Shown one piece after another: positions 15,032 through 23,895 of a stretch of 64,000 nucleotides of DNA. Numbering within the stretch: position 1 is the first letter of the stretch; the number at the start of each line of letters is the position of its first letter. The stretch comes from Hyphomicrobiaceae bacterium (lineage in GTDB: Bacteria > Pseudomonadota > Alphaproteobacteria > Rhizobiales > Hyphomicrobiaceae), in NCBI GenBank assembly GCA_041397645.1, contig JAWKWE010000007.1, forward strand, positions 62,001-126,000, read 5' to 3'. Position numbers and translations under genes: made by a program. Below the pieces are notes generated by a model. The model was not told where the DNA came from, searched no databases, and saw only the letters and a list, made by a program, of their open reading frames with translations.

Positions 15032-17743
15032 TCACGCGACTTTGGTATCGGCCCGCCGCCTGGGATCATAATTGAGGATAGGGGCGAGCCATCGCTCGGC
15101 TTCCTCAGGTGTCCATTTCTTGCGCTGCGCGTAATCCTCTATCTGATCGCGTTCGATCTTCCCCACCCCAAAATAGTGGCTGTCAGGATGCGCGAAGTAG
15201 AGGCCGGAAACAGAAGCGCCCGGCCACATGGCAAAGCTCTCGGTCATCGCGATGCCGGTTGTATTGGCGACATCCATCAACGTCCACAGTGTCTTCTTTT
15301 CTGTGTGGTCCGGTTGCGCAGGATAGCCAGGGGCAGGACGAATACCGGAGTATTTCTCCAAAATCAGATCCTCGTCGGTGAGGTTTTCATCCTTTGCGTA
15401 GCCCCACAACTCCTTGCGCACTTTCTCATGCATTGCTTCTGCGAATGCTTCTGCCAGACGATCACACAACGCTTTAGCCATGATGCGCGTGTAGTCGTCA
15501 GTTTTGGCTATATGCTTTTCAATTGCTTCTTCTTCGCCAAGCCCCGCGGTGACGGCAAAGCCGCCGATGTAATCGGCAAGGCCGGTCTCCTTGGGGGCGA
15601 TGAAATCAGCAAGCGCGGTGTGCGCCCGGTTACGGGTGGGATCGCGCGCGATTTGCTGGCGCAAAGTATGCAGCGTCGCGACCTTGTATTTGCGAGGCTC
15701 GCCCGAATACACCTCGATATCGTCCCCTACCGAATTGGCGGGCCAAAACCCAACCACGCCCGATGCCGTCACCCACTTCTCCGCAATCATGCGCCGCAGA
15801 AGCGCTTGCGCATCGTCAAACAGCTTTTTGGCTTCCGCTCCGACCTTGTTGTCGGCGAGGATTTGCGGATAGCGTCCCGACAGCTCCCAGGTCTGGAAAA
15901 ATGGCGTCCAATCAATGTAGGGCACCAGCTTTGCGAGATCGTAGCTATTGAACGCTCTCGGCCCCATGAAGGTCGGCTTGACGGGCCTAAAGTTGTTCCA
16001 GTCAATCTTGAATGCGTTGGCACGTGCCTGCGCGAGCGTGATGCGCTGCTTACGCGCCTCGCCTGCGATATGGGCATCGCGCACCTTCGCGTAGTCCGTC
16101 TTCAGGCTCGCAACGAACCCCTTGCTTTCACCTTCCGACAGGAGATTTGAGACGACGCCAACGGCACGCGATGCATCGAGGACATAAACGGCCTGCCCAC
16201 GTTCGTAGTTGGGCGCAATCTTCACCGCAGTGTGGACTTTGCTCGTGGTCGCCCCGCCGATCAGCAGCGGACAATCAAACCCTTCGCGTTCCATTTCGGC
16301 AGCAACGAAGCACATCTCATCGAGCGACGGCGTGATAAGTCCCGACAACCCAATGACATCGACCTTCTCCTTCTTTGCCGTCTCCAGAATCTTGGCGGCG
16401 GGAACCATCACACCGAGGTCGATCACCTCGTAATTATTACATTGGAGAACGACGCCAACGATATTTTTGCCGATATCGTGCACATCACCCTTGACCGTCG
16501 CCATCAGGATCCTGCCCGCGGCCGGCATCGCATCGAGACCGGAGGCTTTCTTTTCGGCTTCGAGGTAGGGTTGCAGATACGCGACCGCTTGTTTCATCAC
16601 ACGCGCCGACTTGACAACCTGTGGCAGGAACATTTTGCCGGCGCCAAATAGATCACCCACAACGTTCATACCTGCCATCAGCGGGCCTTCGATGACGTGC
16701 AGCGGCTTTTCGGCCTTGGCCCGCGCTTCCTCCGTGTCGGCTTCAATGAAATCGGTGATGCCGTGGACCAGAGCGTGCGACAGGCGTTCTTCGACCGATT
16801 TCTCGCGCCACGAGAGATCCTTCTCTTTGGCTTTCGCGCCCCCTTCGCCCTTGAAGCGGGGCGCGGCTTCCAGCAAGCGATCCGTCGCGTCAGGACGGCG
16901 GTTCAAGATCACATCCTCGCAAAGCTCGCGCAGCTCTTTGGGAATGTCGTCATAGAGCGCCAGCTGACCTGCATTGACGATACCCATGTCCATACCCGCC
17001 TTGATGGCGTGATAGAGGAACACCGAATGCATCGCTTCGCGCACGGGCTCGTTGCCGCGAAATGAGAACGACAGGTTCGAGACGCCGCCGGAGATGTGCA
17101 CCAGCGGCATCTTCTCCTTGATCCGCCGCGCGGCCTCGATGAAGGCGATACCGTATTCGTTATGCTCCTCGATCCCCGTCGCCACCGCAAAGATGTTGGG
17201 GTCGAAAATGATGTCTTCCGGCGGAAAGCCGACCTTCTCGGTGAGCAGCTTGTAAGCCCGTTCGCAAATCTCGACTTTACGATCCGCCGTATCAGCCTGT
17301 CCTTGCTCGTCGAACGCCATGACGACGACGGCTGCGCCGTAGCGCAATACTTTGCGCGCCTGCTCAAGAAACGGGCCCTCACCCTCCTTCATGGAAATGG
17401 AATTGACGATGGCCTTGCCCTGGGCGCACTTCAGTCCCGCTTCGATAACCGACCATTTGGAAGAGTCGATCATGATCGGCACCTTGGCGATGTCCGGCTC
17501 CGCCGCAATCAGGTTCACGAACGTGGTCATAGCCCGTTCGCTATCGAGCAGCCCTTCATCCATGTTGATGTCGATGATTTGCGCACCCGCCTCGACCTGC
17601 TGCCTGGCCACCGCAAGGGCAGCCGCGTAATCGTTCTGTTCGATCAATTTGCGGAACTTTGCCGAGCCCGTAACGTTCGTGCGCTCACCGACGTTGATGA
17701 AGATTTGCGCTGCATTTCCTGTCGTCATGTGCTTTCCAGTCAA
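15032..17743 (-). CDS. metH: Methionine synthase, folate/cobalamin/reactivation part
   Basis: 903 residues. It lacks the homocysteine domain, which is encoded by the preceding gene. Domains: pterin-binding (about 10-290, starting FINVGERTNVTGSAKF), cobalamin cap and B12-binding (about 330-560, base-off motif DVHDIGKN at 420-427), then the SAM-dependent activation domain (about 590-890, ending with RPAPGYPAQPDHTEKK). With MetH1 it transfers the methyl group of methyltetrahydrofolate to homocysteine through cobalamin. It is 91 bases downstream of metH1. An alternative start is MTTGN five codons later. Confidence 0.95.
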   Translation of the reverse strand: MTGKHMTTGNAAQIFINVGERTNVTGSAKFRKLIEQNDYAAALAVARQQVEAGAQIIDINMDEGLLDSERAMTTFVNLIAAEPDIAKVPIMIDSSKWSVIEAGLKCAQGKAIVNSISMKEGEGPFLEQARKVLRYGAAVVVMAFDEQGQADTADRKVEICERAYKLLTEKVGFPPEDIIFDPNIFAVATGIEEHNEYGIAFIEAARRIKEKMPLVHISGGVSNLSFSFRGNEPVREAMHSVFLYHAIKAGMDMGIVNAGQLALYDDIPKELRELCEDVILNRRPDATDRLLEAAPRFKGEGGAKAKEKDLSWREKSVEERLSHALVHGITDFIEADTEEARAKAEKPLHVIEGPLMAGMNVVGDLFGAGKMFLPQVVKSARVMKQAVAYLQPYLEAEKKASGLDAMPAAGRILMATVKGDVHDIGKNIVGVVLQCNNYEVIDLGVMVPAAKILETAKKEKVDVIGLSGLITPSLDEMCFVAAEMEREGFDCPLLIGGATTSKVHTAVKIAPNYERGQAVYVLDASRAVGVVSNLLSEGESKGFVASLKTDYAKVRDAHIAGEARKQRITLAQARANAFKIDWNNFRPVKPTFMGPRAFNSYDLAKLVPYIDWTPFFQTWELSGRYPQILADNKVGAEAKKLFDDAQALLRRMIAEKWVTASGVVGFWPANSVGDDIEVYSGEPRKYKVATLHTLRQQIARDPTRNRAHTALADFIAPKETGLADYIGGFAVTAGLGEEEAIEKHIAKTDDYTRIMAKALCDRLAEAFAEAMHEKVRKELWGYAKDENLTDEDLILEKYSGIRPAPGYPAQPDHTEKKTLWTLMDVANTTGIAMTESFAMWPGASVSGLYFAHPDSHYFGVGKIERDQIEDYAQRKKWTPEEAERWLAPILNYDPRRRADTKVA

Positions 17744-17834
17744 TCGATCGAAGTGTGATAGCTCTTGCGGTGCGGTCGTTGCGCGCTTCGAAACACGCCA
17801 TGGAGATTTCCGTTCTAGGCCCGCGGTTCAGACC

Positions 17835-18896
17835 TTAGCCGTGGACAAACGGCTCAAGACCCGAGAGGCGCATCCTTGGCTCAATCTCAGGAATGGAGCG
17901 AGGCTTAAACTTCTTGGCGTGCTCTGCGATGTGCGAAATATGGTCTGGCGTCGTGCCGCAGCAGCCGCCGACAATGTTGATCAGTCCGTCTGCGAACCAA
18001 GGTTCGACCTTGCATGCCATCTCATCGCCGGTCTCGTCATAGCCGCCCATGGCGTTCGGTAGACCTGCATTCGGATACGCCGAAATGCGCACATCGGCGA
18101 CATGCGAAAGATCAGCGATATAGGGGCGCATAAGCTCCGCGCCCAACGCACAGTTCAATCCGATCGAGAACGGCTTCAAGTGGCGCATCGAGTACCAGAA
18201 CGCCTCTGCCGTTTGACCCGAAAGCGTGCGGCCCGAACGATCGGTAATTGTGCCGGAAATCATGATCGGGAGCTCCAGATCGGCTTCCTCGAATGCTTCC
18301 AGCGTTGCATAGCCAGCGGCCTTGGCATTGAGCGTGTCGAAGATCGTTTCGATCAGAATGATATCGGCTCCGCCTTCGATGAGGCCTTTCACCTGCTCTT
18401 TGTAGGCTGTGCGAAGTTCATCAAAATTGACGTTTCGAAAACCGGGATCGTTGACGTCGGGGGAGATCGAGGCGGTACGGTTGGTCGGGCCGACAGCGCC
18501 GGCCACGAAGCGTGGTTTCTCGGGTGTCTTCTTCGTCCAGGCATCCGCAGCTTTGCGTGCCAGCTTGGCGCTCGCGACGTTCATCTCGTAGGCGAGCGCC
18601 TGCATTCCGTAGTCGGCCTGCGAAACAACCTGCGCGCCAAACGTGTTGGTCTCGGCGATATCCGCACCGGCAGCGAAATACTCGTCGTGGATGCCATAGA
18701 TCATGTCGGGCTGGGTTAGCGACAACAACTCGTTGTTGCCCTTCACGTCCTGGTTCCAATCCTTGAAGCGCGCGCCGCGGTAGGTTTCCTCCGTCGGCTT
18801 GTGCCGCTGGATCATGGTCCCCATCGCGCCGTCGATGATCAGGATGCGCTCCCGCGCAGCTTTTTCAAGGGTAGCCCAGCTTGGCTTGCGTCTCAT
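17835..18896 (-). CDS. metH: Methionine synthase, homocysteine-binding part
   Basis: 353 residues, equal to the N-terminal domain of full-length MetH. The (beta/alpha)8 barrel carries DGAMGTMIQRHKPTEE near the start, GAVGPTNRTASISPD mid-way and the zinc ligands in GLNCALGAELMRPY and GGCCGTTPDHISHIA. The stop codon falls where the inter-domain linker would be, after RLSGLEPFVHG, so this is a true domain split rather than a frameshift: the next gene has its own start and ribosome site. Upstream lies a 195-base gap after metF. Confidence 0.94.
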   Translation of the reverse strand: MRRKPSWATLEKAARERILIIDGAMGTMIQRHKPTEETYRGARFKDWNQDVKGNNELLSLTQPDMIYGIHDEYFAAGADIAETNTFGAQVVSQADYGMQALAYEMNVASAKLARKAADAWTKKTPEKPRFVAGAVGPTNRTASISPDVNDPGFRNVNFDELRTAYKEQVKGLIEGGADIILIETIFDTLNAKAAGYATLEAFEEADLELPIMISGTITDRSGRTLSGQTAEAFWYSMRHLKPFSIGLNCALGAELMRPYIADLSHVADVRISAYPNAGLPNAMGGYDETGDEMACKVEPWFADGLINIVGGCCGTTPDHISHIAEHAKKFKPRSIPEIEPRMRLSGLEPFVHG

Positions 18897-19066
18897 TCTA
18901 ATACCTCAAACTTCAGGCTCCCAAAGGAGCCGGTGAACCTTTCAGATCGCGCCCGCGACCAAACTTGCATGGAGGGTCCGCGCACGTGCCTTGAGCCGCC
19001 GTTTTTCCCCCGTGCCGTGCGGCTCGGTGGCGCGGCCCTCCTGCTTTCTTTAATTGCGCCTTCCGA

Positions 19067-19082
19067 CTCCGCTTGCGCGGAG
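19067..19082 (-). other. Hairpin with GNRA-type loop between metF and metH
   Basis: On the minus strand CTCCGC-GCAA-GCGGAG, a perfect 6-bp stem with a GCAA tetraloop, begins 10 bases after the metF stop. No U-tract follows. It may stabilise the metF 3' end or attenuate read-through into metH. Confidence 0.45.
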
Positions 19083-19091
19083 CCAGATGTG

Positions 19092-20018
19092 TCAGCCCGC
19101 AGCCTGCTTCTTCTCCAACGGCGCCACCTTTAAAGGCCGAAGACCCAGCAGGTGACAGATCGCGTAAACGAGGTCAGCTCGGTTCAGCGTGTAAAAGTGG
19201 AATGACTTGATACCTTCATCGACAAGCTGCATCGCCTGCTCGGTTGCGACTGCCGCTGCCACCAGATGCGTGGTGCGCTCGTCGTCCTCGATGCCTTCGA
19301 AGCGCCGCGCCAGCCACGCAGGCACCGTGGCGCCCGCGCGTACGGCAAAGCCCGCGACCTGTCGAAAGTTGTGAATGGGCACAAGCCCCGGAATAATCGG
19401 GATCCAAATTCCCGCAGCGCGCGCGCGCTCAAGGAACCGCAGAAAGTGGGTATTGTCGAAGCCAAACTGCGTGATGATCCGATCCGCTCCGGCATCGACC
19501 TTGGCCTTCAGATTATCCATGTCGGCGGCGAGCGTAACGCTTTCAGGATGCTTCTCAGGATACCCGGCAACGGAAATCTCAAAGCCCGCGATCTTCTTCA
19601 GGCCCGCTACAAGATCGGCAGCGTTTGCATAGCCTCCCCCATGCGGCTCATAGTGCGTGCCGACGCCTCCAACGGGATCGCCGCGCAAAGCAACGATGTG
19701 GCGCACACCGGCTGCCCAATAGGCACGCGCTACCTCATTCACCTCCTCCTTCGTCGCATCGACGCAGGTGAGATGCGCGGCCGGTCGCAATCCGGTCTCT
19801 CGAATAATGCGCGAAACCGTGGCATGGGTGCGCTCGCGCGTGGAGCCGCCCGCGCCGTATGTCACCGACACGAATTCCGGCGCAAGTGGCGCCAATCGCG
19901 AAATGGCAGCCCAAAGCTGCTCTTCCATCTTATCAGATTTGGGCGGGAAGAATTCGAACGAAACATCAATGTCGCCCGTACCGAGCAAGCGGCTTCTTCT
20001 TTCTTTTGACTCTGCCAT
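19092..20018 (-). CDS. metF: Methylenetetrahydrofolate reductase
   Basis: 308 residues. It reduces 5,10-methylene- to 5-methyl-tetrahydrofolate, the methyl donor for the MetH pair downstream. Family features: DVSFEFFPPKSDKMEE near the start (catalytic Glu), VTYGAGGSTRERTH, LTCVDATKEEV, IVALRGDPVGG and ADRIITQFGFD. The start overlaps the last base of the regulator-methyltransferase gene, so the two are co-transcribed and probably coupled. Confidence 0.95.
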   Translation of the reverse strand: MAESKERRSRLLGTGDIDVSFEFFPPKSDKMEEQLWAAISRLAPLAPEFVSVTYGAGGSTRERTHATVSRIIRETGLRPAAHLTCVDATKEEVNEVARAYWAAGVRHIVALRGDPVGGVGTHYEPHGGGYANAADLVAGLKKIAGFEISVAGYPEKHPESVTLAADMDNLKAKVDAGADRIITQFGFDNTHFLRFLERARAAGIWIPIIPGLVPIHNFRQVAGFAVRAGATVPAWLARRFEGIEDDERTTHLVAAAVATEQAMQLVDEGIKSFHFYTLNRADLVYAICHLLGLRPLKVAPLEKKQAAG

Positions 20019-21055
20019 TATCGGGCTTCCTCCAAACGCGTGTCGGTTCTCTGGCCGCCGGCCTTATGTGTGTGCCTATCGGCATCGCCGGAACGTTCTC
20101 CCAGCCAGATCGACACCGTCAGCTTTTTCGTCTTCTCATCCTCGCTGGGTGCCAGTTGCTGATAGCTCCGCGCGATCAGCCCGGCAGCCTCCATCCATTG
20201 CGTGACCTGCGCACGCGCAAACCCGAGGCGCTCATGTGCTTCCTGATCGCGCAGGAATTCCAGCGTATGCGGTGCGAAATCTACAATCAGCATCTTCCCG
20301 CCCGGCTTGAGAACACGAGCAGACTCGCGAATTGCGAGCGCGGGATCGGAGAGAAAGTGCAAGACCTGATGCATCACAATGGCATCAGCGGACTGATCCG
20401 CCAGCGATAGCGCATAGATGTCGCCGTGGCGTACTTGTGCCGAAGCATTGCCCGACTTCGAAAGGCGCGCGCGAGCGTAGGTCAACATTGCCTGGTTTAC
20501 GTCGATGCCAAGGCCGCGCGTGTAGCGCTCTCCCAACAGCTCCAGAACGCGGCCCGTACCGGTGCCCAAATCGACCAAAAACGAGAAGGGACCCGCTCCC
20601 AACGCATTCAGCATCGCCGCTTCAACATCGCTTTCGGAAACGTGGAGCGCGCGGATGCGATCCCAATCGGCGGCGTGCGCTTCAAAGAATTTCTGAGCTG
20701 CAGCTTCGCGATCCCGTTTGAGGGCTTCTGCCCGCTCACGGTCGCGGCGGGCGTTCGCGTCAGCGGGATCAATGTCGGCCAACAGCCTCAGAGCAAGGCG
20801 GCCGCCGGGCGCGCGATCTGAAATGTGGAAATAGACCCAACTGCCCTCGCGGAACCGCTCGATAAGCCCGGCTTCAACCATCAGCTTAAGATGGCGCGAG
20901 ATGCGGGGCTGGCTTTGGCCGAGGATCAAAGTCAGGTCTTTGACATTGAGCTCGCCCGCCTGAAGCAGCAGCAGGATGCGCAACCGGGTCGGCTCCGCCG
21001 CCGCCTTCATGGCATTGACCAAGTCTGGGGTGGATAGGTGGGCGTTTGTGTCCAT
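20018..21055 (-). CDS. ArsR-family regulator fused to a SAM-dependent methyltransferase (SahR-like)
   Basis: 345 residues. Residues 10-90 form an ArsR winged helix (EPTRLRILLLLQAGE, recognition helix SQPRISRHLKLMVEAG, wing FREGSWVYF). After a charged linker (100-125), residues 155-310 are a class I methyltransferase with the SAM loop LVDLGTGTGRVLELLG and HQVLHFLSDP. It lacks the thiol ligands of metal-sensing ArsR. Its place at the head of metF-metH genes and the palindrome 10 bases before its start fit SahR, the S-adenosylhomocysteine-responsive repressor of the SAM cycle. That identity is inference from context and fold; whether the methyltransferase domain is active or only senses SAM/SAH is unknown. 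Confidence 0.85.
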   Translation of the reverse strand: MDTNAHLSTPDLVNAMKAAAEPTRLRILLLLQAGELNVKDLTLILGQSQPRISRHLKLMVEAGLIERFREGSWVYFHISDRAPGGRLALRLLADIDPADANARRDRERAEALKRDREAAAQKFFEAHAADWDRIRALHVSESDVEAAMLNALGAGPFSFLVDLGTGTGRVLELLGERYTRGLGIDVNQAMLTYARARLSKSGNASAQVRHGDIYALSLADQSADAIVMHQVLHFLSDPALAIRESARVLKPGGKMLIVDFAPHTLEFLRDQEAHERLGFARAQVTQWMEAAGLIARSYQQLAPSEDEKTKKLTVSIWLGERSGDADRHTHKAGGQRTDTRLEEAR

Positions 21056-21064
21056 GACGCATAG

Positions 21065-21084
21065 ATATAAAGATATGTTTATGT
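21065..21084. promoter_or_regulatory. Imperfect 20-bp palindrome, probable SahR-type operator
   Basis: ATATAAAGATATGTTTATGT is a dyad with 8 of 10 base pairs matching. It lies 10 bases before the regulator start codon, in a place where binding would block the operon promoter. AT-rich ATATAAA/TTTATAT dyads are what I would expect of SahR sites. It is the only such dyad noticed around the met genes. Confidence 0.65.
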
Positions 21085-21577
21085 GTCAAGCGCAATTGCG
21101 GGCAGGGTCGCCGGGGGAGTGGGAAAATCGCTTCCGCCATGAGCCGGGACAGTTGGCAACGCGCCATTAACCAAGTCGAGCCTACTGTTTTTTCCGAAAG
21201 TTCTTTCCGATTTTGACCCTGGATTGCCCTAGTCAGATGGATTGCCGAGCCGAATTTGCAGGAACGGGCCCTCGAGCCTCTTTGGATATGCGCGGCCGCC
21301 GTGATGGCGGGCACGCCACGCACACAAAAGTGCGCTGCCTGGCCGGCTTGGATCTGACAAGAGGCGTGCCGAGCATTCTTTTGCCGATATTGGCCTGCCA
21401 ACTGGCGTCAACGCGCCTCGGGCTTACCTATGACAGAGGGTTGCACAAGCATTGTGTCCGGGGCAAAGATGCGAATGTCCAGGCGAGAGGGAATTGTAAC
21501 CGTCCTCGGACGTTTTTCGCAAAAAGAATACGAGCGATCTGCCGACAGGCTGGTTTGCATCGAGGAGTTTTGGCGTG
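21085..21577. other. Intergenic region between the met operon and the MlaC-like gene
   Basis: About 490 bases between divergent genes. It contains a small dyad CGTCC-TC-GGACG followed by TTTTTCG (near 21503-21519) and a repeat of TTTCCGA (near 21192-21212), but no frame with convincing coding character and no known RNA. Confidence 0.45.
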
Positions 21578-22183
21578 ATGAAAATTGGTTCACTGGGGAT
21601 GACTACCACGATGCGCTTCCACCGTTTTGCCTTCCTTGCACTCGCGACTTTCGCGGCAGCATTCATGTCTGTCGGCGCAGCGCGCGCAGAAACGCCAGCT
21701 GCTTATATGCAGCGCGTCCAGAATGAGTTGATGGCAGCGCAGCGCTCCGGTTCGTCAACGGCATTCTCCAACGTCCTGCGCAAGCATATGGACGTGCCCT
21801 CGATCGGATTGACGGCATTGGGTGAACATGCACGTACGTTACCTAAAGCTGATCGTCCGGCCTACTATAACGGCATGATCCGCTTCATTTCGAACTACGC
21901 AGCGAAGGAAGCACCCAAATACATGGTCGCCTCGGCCGTGGTCATCGGACAGGGCGAGGAGACCGTTGGTGGCGCAACGGTAGATAGCCGCATCACATTG
22001 CGGACGGGTGAAAGCTACGACATCCGCTGGAAGATCGTCCGCCGTGGCAATGCCTACAAAGTTCGCGATGCCCAGGTCGTCGGCTTTTGGATGACATCGT
22101 TCCTCGACACGCTGTTCCAGAATTATATCTCAGAGAACGGAAACAATCCCCGCGCTCTCATTCTGGCACTGAACCGGTCATAG
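21578..22183 (+). CDS. MlaC/Ttg2D family phospholipid-binding periplasmic protein
   Basis: 201 residues. Signal peptide MRFHRFAFLALATFAAAF followed by GAARAET places it in the periplasm. The MlaC fold is indicated by YYNGMIRFISNYAAKEAP, ITLRTGESYDIRWKIVRRG, YKVRDAQVVGFWM and FQNYISENGNNPRALI. MlaC shuttles phospholipid between outer- and inner-membrane Mla complexes; no other mla genes are nearby, so it may serve a complex encoded elsewhere. The ATG has GAGGAG 10 bases upstream; a GTG one codon earlier is possible. A terminator follows. Confidence 0.85.
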   Translation: MKIGSLGMTTTMRFHRFAFLALATFAAAFMSVGAARAETPAAYMQRVQNELMAAQRSGSSTAFSNVLRKHMDVPSIGLTALGEHARTLPKADRPAYYNGMIRFISNYAAKEAPKYMVASAVVIGQGEETVGGATVDSRITLRTGESYDIRWKIVRRGNAYKVRDAQVVGFWMTSFLDTLFQNYISENGNNPRALILALNRS

Positions 22184-22213
22184 CCAGCAGGCCGGCCCCA
22201 ACGGATTTATGAC

Positions 22214-22249
22214 AAGCGCCTCGGAGCCTCTCCGGGGCGCTTTGCTTTT
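22214..22249 (+). terminator. Rho-independent terminator after the MlaC-like gene
   Basis: AAGCGCCTCGGA / TCCGGGGCGCTT, a 12-bp stem with one G-U pair, then TTGCTTTTG. Confidence 0.85.
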
Positions 22250-22662
22250 GCCCGGCCCCTCGCCTGCCGACCTCAATGGCCGGCAAAATCCCGGCTTGCG
22301 CGAAGAGAAATATCGAGCGTGGCGCCTAAGCAACGTCCTAAAGTCTCTCCGCTCCTTGGTGCAGATCAGCAAAGTCGCGCCGCGGCAATGGCACAGGTGC
22401 GCTCGGCGCTATTCTCGGCAGTCTTTCAAAATGGGCAGATTCTCTCATGTCGGCCGTGAGATAGTGTGCCCGCGCAGTACGCCAAAAGCGGATCTAGCCG
22501 TCAGGGGCCTTCGCCGCAGGCGCTCACTTACCCCCTTGCCAAGGTGGTATTTGCCGCACGAGGTTGCTCGGGGCATCCTTGGAAACGGCCTGTTTGTCGT
22601 CACAGTTTTGGACACAACTGGCGCCCAATTGATTCTACCAAGAGGCCAGTAGGGAGAACCTC
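22250..22662. other. Intergenic region before the PRC-barrel-like genes
   Basis: About 410 bases. An open frame runs through it but starts inside the terminator and has no recognisable family. TTGGAC-N17-GATTCT just before the next gene is a possible vegetative promoter. Nothing else could be supported. Confidence 0.45.
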
Positions 22663-23286
22663 ATGACGTATTCCAGATCGAAGGTCGCGCCGGTAGCGGC
22701 TGCCGCGATCCTCGCGTTGTCGCTCACCACCGCGTTTGCAGCCGACGATGCACCGGCAGCCGATCCGGCCGCGACGGAACAGCCCGCCGCCGACGCGGCA
22801 GCCCCGGCAGATGATCCCGCCGCAGCGCCCGCTGCGGAGGAAGCACCAGCTTCACCCGACGCAGCCGCAACTGACGGTGGGGCAGACGCCGCGGCGAGCG
22901 ACGCGGCCCCCGCAGCCGACGCTCCAGCGGAAGCTCCCGCCGACGCAGCGGCCTCACCTGCAACAGAAGAAGCAGCCCCGGCTGGCACGGCAGAAGCACC
23001 GGCTGCGCCGGCGGCATCGACCGAACTTTCCGCAGACGACCTCGCTATTGGGACACCGGTTATGGCGTCCGACGGCGTACAGATTGGCGAAATCAACCGC
23101 GTCACGTCTGACGCATCGGGCAAGGTCAGCGAGATCCACGTGACCGCAGGCGGCCCAGCGGGACTTGGCGCCAAGGTCGTGGCAATTCCAGCCAGCATGA
23201 TCACCGCTGGCGGCAAACCGGTGAAGGTATCGATAAGCGCCGCCGACGCCAAGAAACTCCCTATCCTGGATGACGGTCAGGGCTGA
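22663..23286 (+). CDS. Secreted Ala/Pro-rich protein with PRC-barrel-like C-terminus
   Basis: 207 residues. Signal peptide APVAAAAILALSLTTAFA, then about 95 residues of Ala-Pro-Asp-Glu low complexity (27-120), then a folded end with GTPVMASDGVQIGEINRV, KVSEIHVTAGGPAGLGAK and VVAIPASMI. The end resembles PRC-barrel domains and is closely matched by the next gene. The acidic, Pro-rich middle is likely a disordered spacer in the periplasm. Terminator follows. Confidence 0.8.
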   Translation: MTYSRSKVAPVAAAAILALSLTTAFAADDAPAADPAATEQPAADAAAPADDPAAAPAAEEAPASPDAAATDGGADAAASDAAPAADAPAEAPADAAASPATEEAAPAGTAEAPAAPAASTELSADDLAIGTPVMASDGVQIGEINRVTSDASGKVSEIHVTAGGPAGLGAKVVAIPASMITAGGKPVKVSISAADAKKLPILDDGQG

Positions 23287-23315
23287 CAGCCAACAGGCAA
23301 GACAACGTTTCAAGC

Positions 23316-23349
23316 AAAAGCCGCCGCCCTTAGGGCCGGCGGCTTTTTT
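23316..23349 (+). terminator. Rho-independent terminator between the PRC paralogues
   Basis: AAAGCCGCCG / CGGCGGCTTT stem closed by a CCC-TTA-GGG tip and followed by a T-run (GGCTTTTTTG). Confidence 0.88.
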
Positions 23350-23497
23350 GTTTGGTTTGCGCGTCGATTGTCGCTGCCACCGAACCATCCGCTCCAAGGA
23401 GCGTTTGAATACCTATCAGACCGGCACTCGCGCGTGGCGCGCTGACGCAGACTTCAACTCGCGAGAGCCTGCCGCCGCGCGTTCAAGGAGTTCTGCC

Positions 23498-23866
23498 ATG
23501 AAGAAAGCTATGATCATCGTCCCGGTCGCTGCCTTTGGCGCATCGTTCGGCGCTTCCCCGCCAGTCTTCGCGCAAAACGCCGAACAAACCCCCATCACTG
23601 TCAAAGAGTTGAAGATCGGCAAGCCTGTCTATGGCGTCGACGGCATTCGTGTCGGAGAGATCAATCGCATCAAGGCCGATGGGGACGGTCGCGTCACGGA
23701 GATTCAAGTTACAACAGGTGGTCCTGCGGGACTGAACGCCGAGGTCGTCGCGATCAAGCCGTCCCAAATTGCAACCGCAGGCCCCGAGAATAAGAAGCTC
23801 GAACTTTCGATGTCGGGCGCCGCGGCCAGGGGGTTACCTGTGCTCAACGACAGCGACAAAGGCTAG
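23498..23866 (+). CDS. Secreted PRC-barrel-like protein
   Basis: 122 residues. Signal peptide MKKAMIIVPVAAFGASFGA with VFAQN, then a single domain: GKPVYGVDGIRVGEINRI, VTEIQVTTGGPAGLNAE, VVAIKPSQI. It is the compact paralogue of the preceding protein, lacking the Ala/Pro spacer, and the two probably arose by tandem duplication. AAGGAG lies about 8 bases before the ATG. Confidence 0.82.
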   Translation: MKKAMIIVPVAAFGASFGASPPVFAQNAEQTPITVKELKIGKPVYGVDGIRVGEINRIKADGDGRVTEIQVTTGGPAGLNAEVVAIKPSQIATAGPENKKLELSMSGAAARGLPVLNDSDKG

Positions 23867-23895
23867 GGCCCTCACCTTGTGAGCGATGACGGCTT

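Noticed and set aside
18969..19133. Plus-strand frame whose product has a signal-peptide-like stretch (VRLGGAALLLSLIAPSDSA)
   Set aside because: It is only 54 codons, runs antisense into the 3' end of metF, has no ribosome site and ends at once after the hydrophobic part. It could be chance or a relic; not supportable as a gene.
22209..22652. 147-codon plus-strand frame
   Set aside because: It starts inside the terminator stem of the MlaC-like gene, has an Arg-rich composition typical of GC-rich non-coding frames, and matches no family.
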